Assembly (NCBI RefSeq): GCF_014203425.1
Contig: NZ_JACHJC010000001.1
Coordinates: 5,482,001-5,546,000, forward strand
Direction: 5' to 3'
DNA length: 64,000 bases
From: Micromonospora echinospora
Lineage (GTDB): Bacteria > Actinomycetota > Actinomycetes > Mycobacteriales > Micromonosporaceae
Shown here piece by piece: positions 10,870 to 19,428 of the stretch. The notes below the pieces were generated by a model. The model was not told the DNA's origin and searched no databases. It saw nothing but the letters and a program-made list of their open reading frames with translations. The number at the start of each line of letters is the position of its first letter. Positions within the stretch are counted from its first letter, which is position 1. The position numbers were made by a program, and so were the translations under genes.

Positions 10870-11646
10870 GTGGGACTCGACGCGTTCGTGTACTGCCGGT
10901 GCTGGCAGGACGGCCTCACCACGCTCTGCCCGGTCGAACCGGTCGGCATCGACGAGGAGGGCTATCTCGCGCTGTTGCTGCAGTGGGAGGGCAACAAGGC
11001 CGCGCACCGCACGTTCGACGCCTGGCAGGCGGAGGCGTGCCCGCACAAGGCCATGGAGCAGGCGAGCGAGCACGTGTCCAACTGGGCCGGTGTGCGGCTG
11101 TTCCAGCAGGCGCTACGCGCCGCCGGCCCGGAGCACTTCCCGACGCTCGCCACCGCGCTCCCGAACCTCAACGGCGGCTCGCTGCCGGCCGACCGGGCGG
11201 CGGTGGCGCTCGCCGAGCTGGACGCGTTCGCGCGCACCGACCGGATCACCGACGAGGTCGAACTGATCGACGAGGCGACCGGCCGGGTGCTGATGCAGTA
11301 CGTCGAGAGCTACCACGGGGTGTTCATGTTCGGCCCGGACTACCAGGCCGGGGTCGATCCGGACGGCTTCTTCGTCCTCGACCGCGCCGATCCGCCCGCC
11401 ACGCTGTTCCGGGCCGTCCGGTTCGGCCAGCGGCCGCTGCCCGGCGACCGGGTGGAGCTCACCGCCGGCGGGACGCGGACGGTGCTGGCGATGCGGCCGG
11501 TGGGCACGCACGGCGAGCCGCCGCCCGAGCGGCTCGCGGTACGGTCCCGGAGCCGGTCGGGCGACGACTTCGCCTACATCGTGGAGCCGCTGCGCCGGCT
11601 GTGTGCGGCGTCCGTGGCCACCGGCAACCCGGTGATGTGGGTCTGA
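10870..11646 (+). CDS. conserved hypothetical protein (MGLDAFVYCRC family)
   Basis: 258 residues. The N-terminus MGLDAFVYCRCWQDG with an early C-x-C recurs in a widespread uncharacterised family in actinobacteria. The first 65 residues hold several acidic and Cys/His positions (Cys at 9, 11, 20 and in EACPHKAMEQ), which could bind metal. The rest is mixed alpha/beta without a motif I recognise. GTG start at 10870, with TAGCGT at 10858-10863 six bases upstream, so probably leaderless. Function unknown. Confidence 0.6.
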   Translation: MGLDAFVYCRCWQDGLTTLCPVEPVGIDEEGYLALLLQWEGNKAAHRTFDAWQAEACPHKAMEQASEHVSNWAGVRLFQQALRAAGPEHFPTLATALPNLNGGSLPADRAAVALAELDAFARTDRITDEVELIDEATGRVLMQYVESYHGVFMFGPDYQAGVDPDGFFVLDRADPPATLFRAVRFGQRPLPGDRVELTAGGTRTVLAMRPVGTHGEPPPERLAVRSRSRSGDDFAYIVEPLRRLCAASVATGNPVMWV

Positions 11647-11656
11647 CGCGCCGCAC

Positions 11657-12388
11657 TCACCACGGGATGACGCCCGCGTCCTCGAAGTAGCCGCCGGTCG
11701 GACCGTCGTCGGGCAGCGTCGCCAGCCGGATCGCGATCGCCGCGCCCTGTTGCGGCGTCCGCACACCGCGGAAGCCGTTCAGGTCGGTCGCTGTGAAACC
11801 CGGGCAGCCGGCGTTGATCAGGAGGCCCGTGCCGGCCAGCGCCCGCGCGTACTGGATGGTCACCGCGTTGAGCATGCTCTTCGACGGCGAGTACGCCACG
11901 GACAGCGGCCCGGTCTGATGCTCGCCCTCCGAGGCGCTCTGCCGGGTCAGTGAGCCGACGCCGCTGGACATGTTGACGATCCGGGGCGACGCCGAGCGGC
12001 GCAGCAGCGGCAGCATCGCCTCGGTCACCCGGACCACCCCGATCACGTTGACCTCGACGGCGGTCCGGATGGTCGCGAGGTCGACGTCACCCGGGTGCTG
12101 CGGCACGCCACCGGTCACGCCCGCGTTGTTGACGAGCACGTCCAGGCCGCCGGCCTCCGCCTCCAGCAGCCGGACGGCGGCGGTCACGCTCGCGTCGTCG
12201 GTGACGTCCAGCGGTACGCCGAACGCGTCCACGCCGCCCGCGCGCAGCTTCGCCACCGCCTCGGCGAGCCGCCGCTCGTCGCGGGCGCCGACGCCCACCC
12301 GCCAGCCGAGCGCGCCCAGGCCGGCCGCGATCTCGTACCCGATTCCCTTGTTCGCGCCGGTCACCAGCGCAATCGTCCGTTCACTCAT
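11657..12388 (-). CDS. SDR-family oxidoreductase
   Basis: 243 residues, classical short-chain dehydrogenase: TGANKGIG is the cofactor glycine motif near residue 10, LVNNAGV the NNAG motif, NMSSGVGS holds the catalytic Ser, and YSPSK the Tyr and Lys. An Arg at the end of the second strand (GARDERR) suggests NADP. It resembles carbonyl-reductase-like SDRs. Divergent from a LysR regulator, with an inverted repeat in the 95-bp gap, so it is the probable regulatory target. Substrate unknown. Confidence 0.85.
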   Translation of the reverse strand: MSERTIALVTGANKGIGYEIAAGLGALGWRVGVGARDERRLAEAVAKLRAGGVDAFGVPLDVTDDASVTAAVRLLEAEAGGLDVLVNNAGVTGGVPQHPGDVDLATIRTAVEVNVIGVVRVTEAMLPLLRRSASPRIVNMSSGVGSLTRQSASEGEHQTGPLSVAYSPSKSMLNAVTIQYARALAGTGLLINAGCPGFTATDLNGFRGVRTPQQGAAIAIRLATLPDDGPTGGYFEDAGVIPW

Positions 12389-12444
12389 GCCCTCGATCCT
12401 GGCCGCGGGCCGCACGGGCCTCCAACACCGCTTCGGTGGCGTGC

Positions 12445-12461
12445 GATACCTGGCGGGTATC
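12445..12461. promoter_or_regulatory. LysR-type operator between SDR and LysR genes
   Basis: Inverted repeat GATACC-TGGCG-GGTATC, which fits the T-N11-A consensus of LysR regulators (ATAC-N7-GTAT). It sits 57 bp from the SDR start and 23 bp from the LysR start, just upstream of the LysR -10 candidate TACGGT (12472-12477). Confidence 0.6.
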
Positions 12462-12483
12462 GATCCGGGGGTACGGTGACGGA

Positions 12484-13332
12484 ATGGAGACGCGGGAGCT
12501 TCGCTACTTCGTGGCGGTCGCCGAGGAGCTGCACTTCGGCCGGGCCGCGCGCCGCATCGGCATCGCCCAGCCGCCGCTGTCGCGGGCGATCCGGCAGCTC
12601 GAACGCCGCCTCGGCGTGACCCTGCTGGAGCGGGACAGCCGCAGCGTCGCGCTCACCGCGGCCGGGTCGGTGCTGCTGCGGGAGGGCCGGGCCGCCCTCG
12701 ACGCCGTGGACGCCGCCGACCGCCGCACCCGCCGCGCCGGGCAGGCCGCGACCGGTGGCCCCGGGCTGGTGCTGGCGACCAAGGCGGGGGCGTCGAGCGA
12801 GCTGCTGCCGAAACTGCTCGACGCGTACGCCGCCGAGCCGGACGCGGTCCCCGTCGAGGTCCTGCTGTGCGGCATCGGCGAACAGGAACGGCTGCTGCGC
12901 GACGGGCGCGCCGACGTGGCGCTGCTGCACCTGCCGTTCGACTCGACGACCGGGCTGGACACCGAGGAGCTGATCACCGAACCACAGGTGGCGATCCTGC
13001 CGACCGGACATCCGCTGGCCCGGCGGCCGCACCTGCTGATGGCCGAGGTGGAGGCGCTGCCGGACCTGCCGATGCCGCGCTGGCCCCGGGCCGACGGGTC
13101 GTACCCGGACGGGCCGGGCCCCGAGGTCCGGGACCACGCCCAGTTGTTCCAGCTCATCGCGCTCGGCCGGACCGTGGTGGTGCTGCCGGAGTCGGCCCGG
13201 TCGCTGCTGCTCGCCGACCTGGCCGCGGTGCCGGTGCCGGACGCGCCCGCGGTGACCACAGTCATCGCGTGGCCACCGCACAGCCGGTCCCGGGCGCTGG
13301 CCGGCCTGATCCGGACCGCCACCCGCCTCTGA
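12484..13332 (+). CDS. LysR-family transcriptional regulator
   Basis: 282 residues. The N-terminal winged helix ELRYFVAVAEELHFGRAARR, with QPPLSRAIRQLERRLG as recognition helix region, is typical of LysR proteins, followed by a LysR-substrate effector domain from about residue 90. It is expected to bind the inverted repeat in the divergent promoter and control the neighbouring SDR and itself, depending on a small ligand. ATG at 12484 is six bases after TACGGT, probably leaderless. Confidence 0.9.
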   Translation: METRELRYFVAVAEELHFGRAARRIGIAQPPLSRAIRQLERRLGVTLLERDSRSVALTAAGSVLLREGRAALDAVDAADRRTRRAGQAATGGPGLVLATKAGASSELLPKLLDAYAAEPDAVPVEVLLCGIGEQERLLRDGRADVALLHLPFDSTTGLDTEELITEPQVAILPTGHPLARRPHLLMAEVEALPDLPMPRWPRADGSYPDGPGPEVRDHAQLFQLIALGRTVVVLPESARSLLLADLAAVPVPDAPAVTTVIAWPPHSRSRALAGLIRTATRL

Positions 13333-13341
13333 CGACGGCTC

Positions 13342-13824
13342 CTAGGCGGGCAACTCCTTGCGCATCTGCTGGGTGACCACCCGGTATCCCGACGTCTCGT
13401 ACAGCTTGCGCGCCGTCTCGTTGGCGCCGAAGACGTTCAGCTCCAGCGCCTGGGCCCCGTGCTCTCGGGCCGCCCGCTCCCCGGCCGTGAGCAGCGCCCG
13501 CCCGAGCCCTCGGCCCCGGTGCCCGGCCGCCACCTCGATGTCGTAGAGGTAGGCGCAGCCGGCGAGGCCGCGCGGATGGGTGAGGCTGATCCACAGGCGT
13601 CCGACCGGCGAGCCGTCGGCCAGCACGCCGAGCAGGAACAGCATGCCGGGCGTGGCCATGCCCTGCGGCAGCAGCACGGCGTTCGCCTCCCGTGCGCGGT
13701 CGGGCGCCTCCTCCGGAGTCCAGTTGCCGGCGGTGACGTGCTCCCGCGCGTACTCCGCGGTCAACTCGTCCTGCCAGCTGTCGAACTCCTCCGGGGTCAT
13801 CGCCCGGACGCTCAGCTCGGTCAT
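13342..13824 (-). CDS. GNAT-family N-acetyltransferase
   Basis: 160 residues with acetyl-CoA binding motif A, IEVAAGHRGRGLGRALLTAGE (about 95-115; R-G-x-G-x-A pattern), followed by ALELNVFGANETARKLYETSGY, the typical motif B. It transfers an acetyl group from acetyl-CoA to an unidentified amine. Convergent with the LysR gene, nine bases apart. Confidence 0.88.
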   Translation of the reverse strand: MTELSVRAMTPEEFDSWQDELTAEYAREHVTAGNWTPEEAPDRAREANAVLLPQGMATPGMLFLLGVLADGSPVGRLWISLTHPRGLAGCAYLYDIEVAAGHRGRGLGRALLTAGERAAREHGAQALELNVFGANETARKLYETSGYRVVTQQMRKELPA

Positions 13825-13887
13825 GCGGCTCAGGCTCTCACGATTCGCCCGCCCGGGCTGCCCCGGGAATCCGTGGCGGCGAGGCGC

Positions 13888-14496
13888 TCAGTCGGTGGCG
13901 GCGCGACGGCGGGCCTCGCGCACCTTCATGGCGTGCTCCAGCAGCGTGATCAGCACCTCCTTGGCCGACTCGCGCTTGCGCGCGTCGCACAGCACCACCG
14001 GTACGCCCGGGTCCAGGTCGAGCGCGGCCTGCACCTCGTCGAGCCGGAACTTCTTGGCGCCCTCGAAGCAGTTCACCGCCACCACGAACGGCGTGCCGCG
14101 CCCTTCGAAGTAGTCGATCGACGGGAAGCAGTCCGCCAGACGGCGTGTGTCGGCGAGCACCACCGCCCCGAGCGCGCCGAGCGCCAGCTCGTCCCAGACG
14201 AACCAGAACCGGTCCTGCCCGGGCGTGCCGAACAGGTAGAGCACCAGGTCGTCGCTGATGGTGATCCGGCCGAAGTCCATCGCCACAGTGGTGGTCGACT
14301 TCTCCTCCACGCCGGACAGGTCGTCGATGCCGATCCCGGTCTCGGTCAGCACCTCCTCGGTGCGCAGCGGTTTGGTCTCGCTGACCGCGCCCACCATGGT
14401 GGTCTTGCCGACGCCGAACCCGCCCGCGATCAGGATCTTGATCGCGGTGGGCAGCGGCGCGGCGCCCGCCGGCCGCTCAGAGCGCCCGTAGTCCAT
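13888..14496 (-). CDS. cvnD: conservon GTPase CvnD (MglA/Ras-like)
   Basis: 202 residues. GGFGVGKTT near residue 28 is the P-loop, TVAMDFGRI supplies switch I, LFGTPGQDRFWF is the DxxG-like switch II in its conservon form (G-T-P-G-Q), and VAVNCFEG replaces the NKxD base-recognition motif. Conservon GTPases switch at the membrane with the roadblock protein. It overlaps cvnC by 20 bases and ends the block. In Streptomyces, conservons work as a membrane complex resembling eukaryotic G-protein systems (family knowledge). Confidence 0.9.
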   Translation of the reverse strand: MDYGRSERPAGAAPLPTAIKILIAGGFGVGKTTMVGAVSETKPLRTEEVLTETGIGIDDLSGVEEKSTTTVAMDFGRITISDDLVLYLFGTPGQDRFWFVWDELALGALGAVVLADTRRLADCFPSIDYFEGRGTPFVVAVNCFEGAKKFRLDEVQAALDLDPGVPVVLCDARKRESAKEVLITLLEHAMKVREARRRAATD

Positions 14497-14866
14497 TGAT
14501 TACCGCCTCGAAAACGTGCTCGTCGGGAAGGCCGGCGGCGGTCGCGCGCGGCTCGCGTACCTGCACCAGGCTGCGGGCGGCCAGGTCTCCGAGGAGGACC
14601 CGGACCGTGCCCACCGGCAGGTCGAGATGAGCGGCGATCTCGGCCACGGAGAGAATCCGCTGGCAGAGGCCGACTATCGCCACATGCTCCGGGCCCAGCC
14701 CGGAATCCGATCCGACCTCCGCGCGGGTCGCGGTGACCAGCGAGATCAGGTCGAACGTGCCGGTCACCGGGCGGGCCCGGCCGCCGGTCACCGCGTACGG
14801 GCGCACCACCGGGCCGGCGTGGTCGTCCACCCACTCCTGCTCCGCGGAGTCCCCCCGGCCGGTCAT
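14477..14866 (-). CDS. cvnC: conservon DUF742 protein CvnC
   Basis: 129 residues matching DUF742: N-terminal VRPYAVTGGRARP, then a winged-helix-like region LSVAEIAAHLDLPVGTVRVLLGDLAARSLV, and the end EHVFEAVINGLRAL. It probably bridges the sensor and GTPase parts of the conservon. It overlaps cvnB by four bases (ATGA), implying translational coupling. Confidence 0.9.
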   Translation of the reverse strand: MTGRGDSAEQEWVDDHAGPVVRPYAVTGGRARPVTGTFDLISLVTATRAEVGSDSGLGPEHVAIVGLCQRILSVAEIAAHLDLPVGTVRVLLGDLAARSLVQVREPRATAAGLPDEHVFEAVINGLRAL

Positions 14867-15288
14867 CGTGCCGTGTTCTCGCCGAGGGGCTGTTCCCGGG
14901 TCGGTGACGCGACGAACCGGCCGACCCGGGTGACCAGCATGGCCATCTCGTACGCGATCAGGCCGACGTCCGCGTCCTCCGAGGCCAGCACCGCCAGGCA
15001 GGCGTTGCGCCCGGCCGCGGTGACGAACAGGAAGGAGGACTGCATCTCGATGATGGTCTGCTGTACGTGCCCGCCGCCGAATCGCTTGCCCGCGCCACGG
15101 GCCAGGCTCTGGATACCCGCCGCCATGGCGGCCAGGTGCTCGCCGTCGTCCCGGCTCAATCCGCGGGACGAGGCCATCAGCAGTCCGTCGGTGGAGAGCG
15201 CCACGGCGTGCTCCGCCTGCTTGACCCGGCCGACCAGGTCATCCAGCAGCCACGTCAGATCCGCGCTCGAAGCCGTCTTCTGCGCCAC
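14863..15288 (-). CDS. cvnB: conservon roadblock/LC7 protein CvnB
   Basis: 141 residues forming one roadblock/LC7 domain: LTWLLDDLVGRVKQAEHAVALSTDGLLMASSRGL, then QTIIEMQSSFLFVTAAG and CLAVLAS. Roadblock proteins pair with MglA-type GTPases and regulate their nucleotide state. Encoded between cvnA (65-base gap) and cvnC (four-base overlap). Confidence 0.92.
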   Translation of the reverse strand: MAQKTASSADLTWLLDDLVGRVKQAEHAVALSTDGLLMASSRGLSRDDGEHLAAMAAGIQSLARGAGKRFGGGHVQQTIIEMQSSFLFVTAAGRNACLAVLASEDADVGLIAYEMAMLVTRVGRFVASPTREQPLGENTAR

Positions 15289-15353
15289 TCGTCGTCCTCT
15301 TCTTCCCGGCTGTGTGCCGTTCTCTTCCGGTTTGCGTCGCGTCGACGTTCCGG

Positions 15354-17807
15354 TCAGGTGACCTGCTCGTCCGCGTCGGCCGGCGCACCGCCGGCCCCCT
15401 GCGCCCTGCCGAGCAGGCGCGCGGCATCGGTACGGCCGCGTCGGGTGCCGCTCTGGTAGGAGCTCATCATCCGGCGCACCTGCTCCGGTGCACGCGCCGT
15501 GTCGTCGTCGTCGGCGGCGTCCTCGTCCGCCTCGGTCTGGTCGTGTCGCAGTTCCGGCGCGAGGCTGGCCTGGCGTACCCGGACCGGCAGCCCGGCGTCG
15601 GTCACCGGCGACGCCTCCGGCTCAGCCGCCGGAGAGGGAGTCGGCTCGGCGGCCGGACGGCGTTCCACCACCGCCAGCTCCGTGGTCGGGCCCGCCACCG
15701 CCGGCTGCCGCTTACGGGTACGGGCGGGCAGCCCGGACGGGGTCAGCCGGGGCGCCTGCGTCGCCGGCTCCGGCACGGGCGGGGCCGGCTCGGCCGGGTC
15801 GTCCGGTTCGGCGCCACCGTCGGCGCCGGACGCGGTGGCCGGTTCGGTACCGGCGTCGGCCGGTGTGCTCTGGGTGGCGGGCACGGCCCGCTCGGCGGCC
15901 GGAGGGCCGTCGGATCCACCGGCGCCGTCGGCGGTGGTGATCAGTTCGCGCGGGATCAGCACCACGGCTGTGGTCCCGCCGTACGCGGATTCCTTGAGCT
16001 GCACCTTGACGCCGTGCCGCTCGGTGAGCCGGCTGACCACGAACAGGCCGAGCCGGGCGGCGTCGGCCAGGTTCAGCTCGGACCGGTCGACGATGCGCGC
16101 GTTGGCGGCGGCCATCTCGTCGTGGCTCATGCCGAGGCCCCGGTCCTCGATCTCGATGGCGAAGCCGTTCGCGACGAGCTGACCGCGGACCTCCACAGTG
16201 GTCTGCGGCGGCGAGAAGGAGAGCCCGTTCTCGATCAGCTCGGCCAGCAGGTGGATGACGTCGCCGACGGCGCGGCCGGTCAGCGACACCTCGCCGAGCG
16301 GACGCACTGTCACCCGGGTGTAGTCCTCGACCTCGGCGACCGCGCCGCGGACCACGTCGACCATCGGCACGTTGCGTCGCCAGGCCCGGCCGGGCGTCGA
16401 GCCGGAGAGCACGATCAGGTTCTCGGCGTTGCGCCGCATCCGGGTGGCCAGGTGGTCGACCCGGAACAGGTCCTCCAGCTCCTCGGCGTCGTGTTCCCGC
16501 CGTTCCATCGCGTCCAGCAGCGTGAGCTGCCGGTGCACGAGCGCCTGGGTGCGCCGGGCCAGGCTGAGGAAGACCTCGCGTACGCTGCGGCGCAGCTCGG
16601 CCTGCTCGACGGCGGTGCGGACGGCGGTCTCCTGCACGACGTTGAACGCCTTACCCACCTGGCCGATCTCGTCGTCACCGAACTGCAACGGCGGCGCCTC
16701 GCGGGCGACGTCCACCTCCTCGCCGCGGCCCAGCCGCTCCACCACGCTCGGCAGCCGCTCGTGCGCCAGGTGGAAGGCCGCCTCCCGCAGCCGTTCGAGC
16801 TGCCGCACAAGCGCCCGCGCCGTGGTGATCGAGACGACCACGGAGGCGATGACGGCGAGCAGGCCGAGACCGGCGGCGAGCACCAGCCGCACGATGACGC
16901 CGATCGCGACCGGCATGGCGCGGGCCACGATGTCCTCACCGCCGGCCAGGATCACCCCGCGCAGGTCGGCCATCGCCTGCTCGGCGGCGGCCTGCCACGC
17001 CGCGGCGGTCACCGGCGGGCGCACGTCGGCGCCCTTGGCCGCGAGGACCCGGTCCTGCAGTGTCCGCAGCTGCTGGAACGCGTCGCCCTCGACCATCCGT
17101 TCGAAGCGTGCGCGGTCGGTCGGGGCAAGGTCCCGGGCGGTGCGGTCGGCGAGGAACCACTGCGCGCCGACCAGGCGGGCGAACGCGGTCTGCTCGGCCA
17201 CGGTGATCCGGTTGGCCGCGATCGCGCCGGTGATCAGCGCGTCCTGTTGGGACAGCAGTTCCCGGGACCGGTTGAGGTCGATGAGCGCGGCGGTGTCCTT
17301 GGCGATCTCGTCGTCGTCGAGACCACCGAGCGCGTCGAAGACGGCGAAGATCGCGTCGACCGCCTCGTCGTACGCGGCGAGCGTGGCGGTCCGGTCGATG
17401 GTCTTGCGGCTCACGTCGGCGCGTACCTGGCCGATCTGGTCCAGCTCGGTCTTCAGCTCACCGAGCCGCTGCATCAGCTCCTCGCTGGCCGGGACCTCGG
17501 TGCGCCAGTCCTGCACCGAGCGCCACAGCGCGGCGGCGGTCTCGTCGGTACGCGCGCGCTGGGCGTCCAGCTCCCGCAGCCGGACCGGGTCGGACTCGCC
17601 CAGGTAGCGCAGCGACAGCCGCCGCTCGGCCTGCAGGTCCTGCAGCAGCGGGTCGCTCGGCTCGAAGACGCGCGCGTTGAGCGCCTGCACTCCGAGCAGG
17701 TTGAACCCGTCCCGCACGGTCACCCACGCGGCGAACGCCCACAGCGCGATCAGCGACGCCAGCAGCGCGATGATCTTCGTACGGAGATTCGTACTGCGGG
17801 AACCCAT
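15354..17807 (-). CDS. cvnA: conservon sensor histidine kinase-like protein CvnA
   Basis: About 817 residues. An N-terminal membrane segment (about 12-30), a long helical extracytoplasmic domain like the nitrate/nitrite-sensing NIT domain (about 35-300), a second membrane segment (about 308-330), a HAMP region, a dimerisation-like helix pair (LSLARRTQALVHRQLTLLD) and an HATPase domain with ELIENGLSFSPP (N box) and EDRGLGM (G box). The C-terminal 200 residues are disordered, Pro/Ala/Glu-rich. I chose ATG 17807; GTG 17810 is also in frame. A -35/-10 pair lies upstream at 17862-17891. Confidence 0.9.
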   Translation of the reverse strand: MGSRSTNLRTKIIALLASLIALWAFAAWVTVRDGFNLLGVQALNARVFEPSDPLLQDLQAERRLSLRYLGESDPVRLRELDAQRARTDETAAALWRSVQDWRTEVPASEELMQRLGELKTELDQIGQVRADVSRKTIDRTATLAAYDEAVDAIFAVFDALGGLDDDEIAKDTAALIDLNRSRELLSQQDALITGAIAANRITVAEQTAFARLVGAQWFLADRTARDLAPTDRARFERMVEGDAFQQLRTLQDRVLAAKGADVRPPVTAAAWQAAAEQAMADLRGVILAGGEDIVARAMPVAIGVIVRLVLAAGLGLLAVIASVVVSITTARALVRQLERLREAAFHLAHERLPSVVERLGRGEEVDVAREAPPLQFGDDEIGQVGKAFNVVQETAVRTAVEQAELRRSVREVFLSLARRTQALVHRQLTLLDAMERREHDAEELEDLFRVDHLATRMRRNAENLIVLSGSTPGRAWRRNVPMVDVVRGAVAEVEDYTRVTVRPLGEVSLTGRAVGDVIHLLAELIENGLSFSPPQTTVEVRGQLVANGFAIEIEDRGLGMSHDEMAAANARIVDRSELNLADAARLGLFVVSRLTERHGVKVQLKESAYGGTTAVVLIPRELITTADGAGGSDGPPAAERAVPATQSTPADAGTEPATASGADGGAEPDDPAEPAPPVPEPATQAPRLTPSGLPARTRKRQPAVAGPTTELAVVERRPAAEPTPSPAAEPEASPVTDAGLPVRVRQASLAPELRHDQTEADEDAADDDDTARAPEQVRRMMSSYQSGTRRGRTDAARLLGRAQGAGGAPADADEQVT

Positions 17808-17861
17808 CACACCGTCCTGGCCCGGTCTACGGTCGGTCCGAAATCCGATCGACTCCGGCGC

Positions 17862-17891
17862 ACGCTAGCAGCCGTCGTGAACTCCGTTCAA
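17862..17891 (-). promoter_or_regulatory. candidate conservon promoter
   Basis: On the minus strand, TTGAAC (17891-17886) and TAGCGT (17867-17862) are separated by 18 bp, close to a housekeeping-type promoter. It lies between the class II cyclase stop and cvnA, so the conservon may be transcribed independently of the terpene genes upstream. Confidence 0.5.
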
Positions 17892-17901
17892 GCGATCCTG
17901 A

Positions 17902-19428
17902 TCATGGTGGTCCGGCCTCGACGGCGCGGCCGGAGGCCGCCAGCACCGCCGCGCGCACGATCTGCGTCGGGCGGTAGAGATCCTTGTCGTGCCATAGTGC
18001 CGGTTCGTCGTCGCATCCGTCCAGCTCGGACAGTCGACGTCGGCCGCGGGCGAGCGCCGCGACGATCCGCGCGTCCCCGGAACGGCCCGCGCCGGCCAGG
18101 GCGAGCACCGCGTACGCGGTCTCCTCGGCGGTGCCGTGCCATCGTCCCCAGGAGCCGTCCGGGCGCTGCGTGTCCAGCAGCCAGGCGACGCCGCGCTCGA
18201 CGGCGGTACGCGCCGTGCCGTCGGGCGCGTGGTCGGCCAGCGCCAGCAGCACCGCGTAGGTGGCGTAGTAGGCCGAGGCGTGCCAGCGGTCCTCCCACCG
18301 CCCGTCCGGCTCCTGCCGTTCGAGCAGCCACGCGGTGACCCGGCGGCGCGCCCCGGTGACCCCGGGTCCGCTCGGCTGCTCGCCGAGCGCGTCGAGCACG
18401 TGCGCGTTGGTGGTCAGCGAGGCGCCGTCCTCCCCCGGCCAGGTGCAGAAGTGCCGCCCGGTGTCGAACCCGGCCAGCGGCCCTACGCCCGGCGCACGGC
18501 CCAGCCGGGCCAGCGCGTAGAGCGCGACCGCCGTGGTGTCCGCGTCGGCGGGCAGGCCGGGCGCGGTGGCCGCGCCGGCCGGGCCGACGGCGGCGCGCAG
18601 CTCGGTGAGCACCGGCTCGGGCGCGCCGACCGGCACACCGGCCCGGACCAGGATGCCGAGCACCCAGGCGCGCTCGAACACGGTGATCGGGCTGGCGCAG
18701 GGCACCGGGCCGGGCCGGGCCACCGCGCGCAGGTAGTCCAGCGCCGCTCCGGGCTCCGGCCGGCCCAGCCAGGCGGCCGTGGCGGCCGGGGAGGCGCCCA
18801 CCGCGCCGCTGGCCGAGGGACGCACTCCGGACGCCCGGTACGCCAGCTCACCGGCGACCTCCAGCGCGTGCGCCAGCTTCTCCGGCACAGCCCGCCCGGC
18901 GGCCAGCAGCCCGCGTACCCGGGTCAGCCGGGCCGGGTCGAGACCGGCCGGCAGCGGCAGGCGGGGCCGGCCGGCCCACTCGGCCAGCCCGGGTGGTGGC
19001 CCGGCCGGTCCGGCGAGGTGCCGGTCCACGGCTGTGAGCAGCGCCGGCACGATCAGGTCGGTGGCCGGGAGGTCGGGCGGGGCGCCGCCGCGCAGCGCGC
19101 GGGCCAGGAACGCCAGGCCCCGGTGCGCCGCGGCGGCCGGCGCGGCGGCGGGGCCGGCGCGGCGCAGCACTGTCAGCAGCGCCTCGACCGCGCTCAGCGT
19201 CGGCACCAGCGCGTAGCCACCGGCGCCGCCCCAGCCGCCGTCCGGCCGCTGCTGGCCCAGCAGCCAGGCCAGGCGCCGGTCGTGGCCGTCCAGCCAGGGC
19301 GCGAGCGCGACCAGCCGGGCGCTCTCGTAGATCGACGGAGACGTCTGCCCGGACGGCTCACCGGTGAGCGCGGCGACCAGGTCACGCGCGGGCGCGGGCC
19401 GGGTGGCCGGGCCGGCGGTGAGCGTCAC
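17902..19428 (-). CDS. class II diterpene cyclase (copalyl diphosphate synthase-like)
   Basis: 508 residues, squalene-cyclase fold with several QW-type repeats (LLGQQRPDGGWGG near 57, LLERQEPDGRWEDRW near 375, LLDTQRPDGSWGRW near 415). The protonation motif is DADT at residues 295-298, a D-x-D-T variant of DxDD with the central Asp kept. The size, below that of hopene cyclases, and the adjacent class I synthase fit a bacterial labdane-type cyclase acting on geranylgeranyl diphosphate. GTG start overlaps the stop of the class I gene (GTGA). Product stereochemistry cannot be told; no GGPP synthase is nearby. Confidence 0.75.
   Translation of the reverse strand: MTLTAGPATRPAPARDLVAALTGEPSGQTSPSIYESARLVALAPWLDGHDRRLAWLLGQQRPDGGWGGAGGYALVPTLSAVEALLTVLRRAGPAAAPAAAAHRGLAFLARALRGGAPPDLPATDLIVPALLTAVDRHLAGPAGPPPGLAEWAGRPRLPLPAGLDPARLTRVRGLLAAGRAVPEKLAHALEVAGELAYRASGVRPSASGAVGASPAATAAWLGRPEPGAALDYLRAVARPGPVPCASPITVFERAWVLGILVRAGVPVGAPEPVLTELRAAVGPAGAATAPGLPADADTTAVALYALARLGRAPGVGPLAGFDTGRHFCTWPGEDGASLTTNAHVLDALGEQPSGPGVTGARRRVTAWLLERQEPDGRWEDRWHASAYYATYAVLLALADHAPDGTARTAVERGVAWLLDTQRPDGSWGRWHGTAEETAYAVLALAGAGRSGDARIVAALARGRRRLSELDGCDDEPALWHDKDLYRPTQIVRAAVLAASGRAVEAGPP

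Noticed and set aside
15312..18338. 1008-codon plus-strand frame opposite cvnA
   Set aside because: Shadow frame; cvnA has clear sensor and ATPase motifs and fits the conservon.
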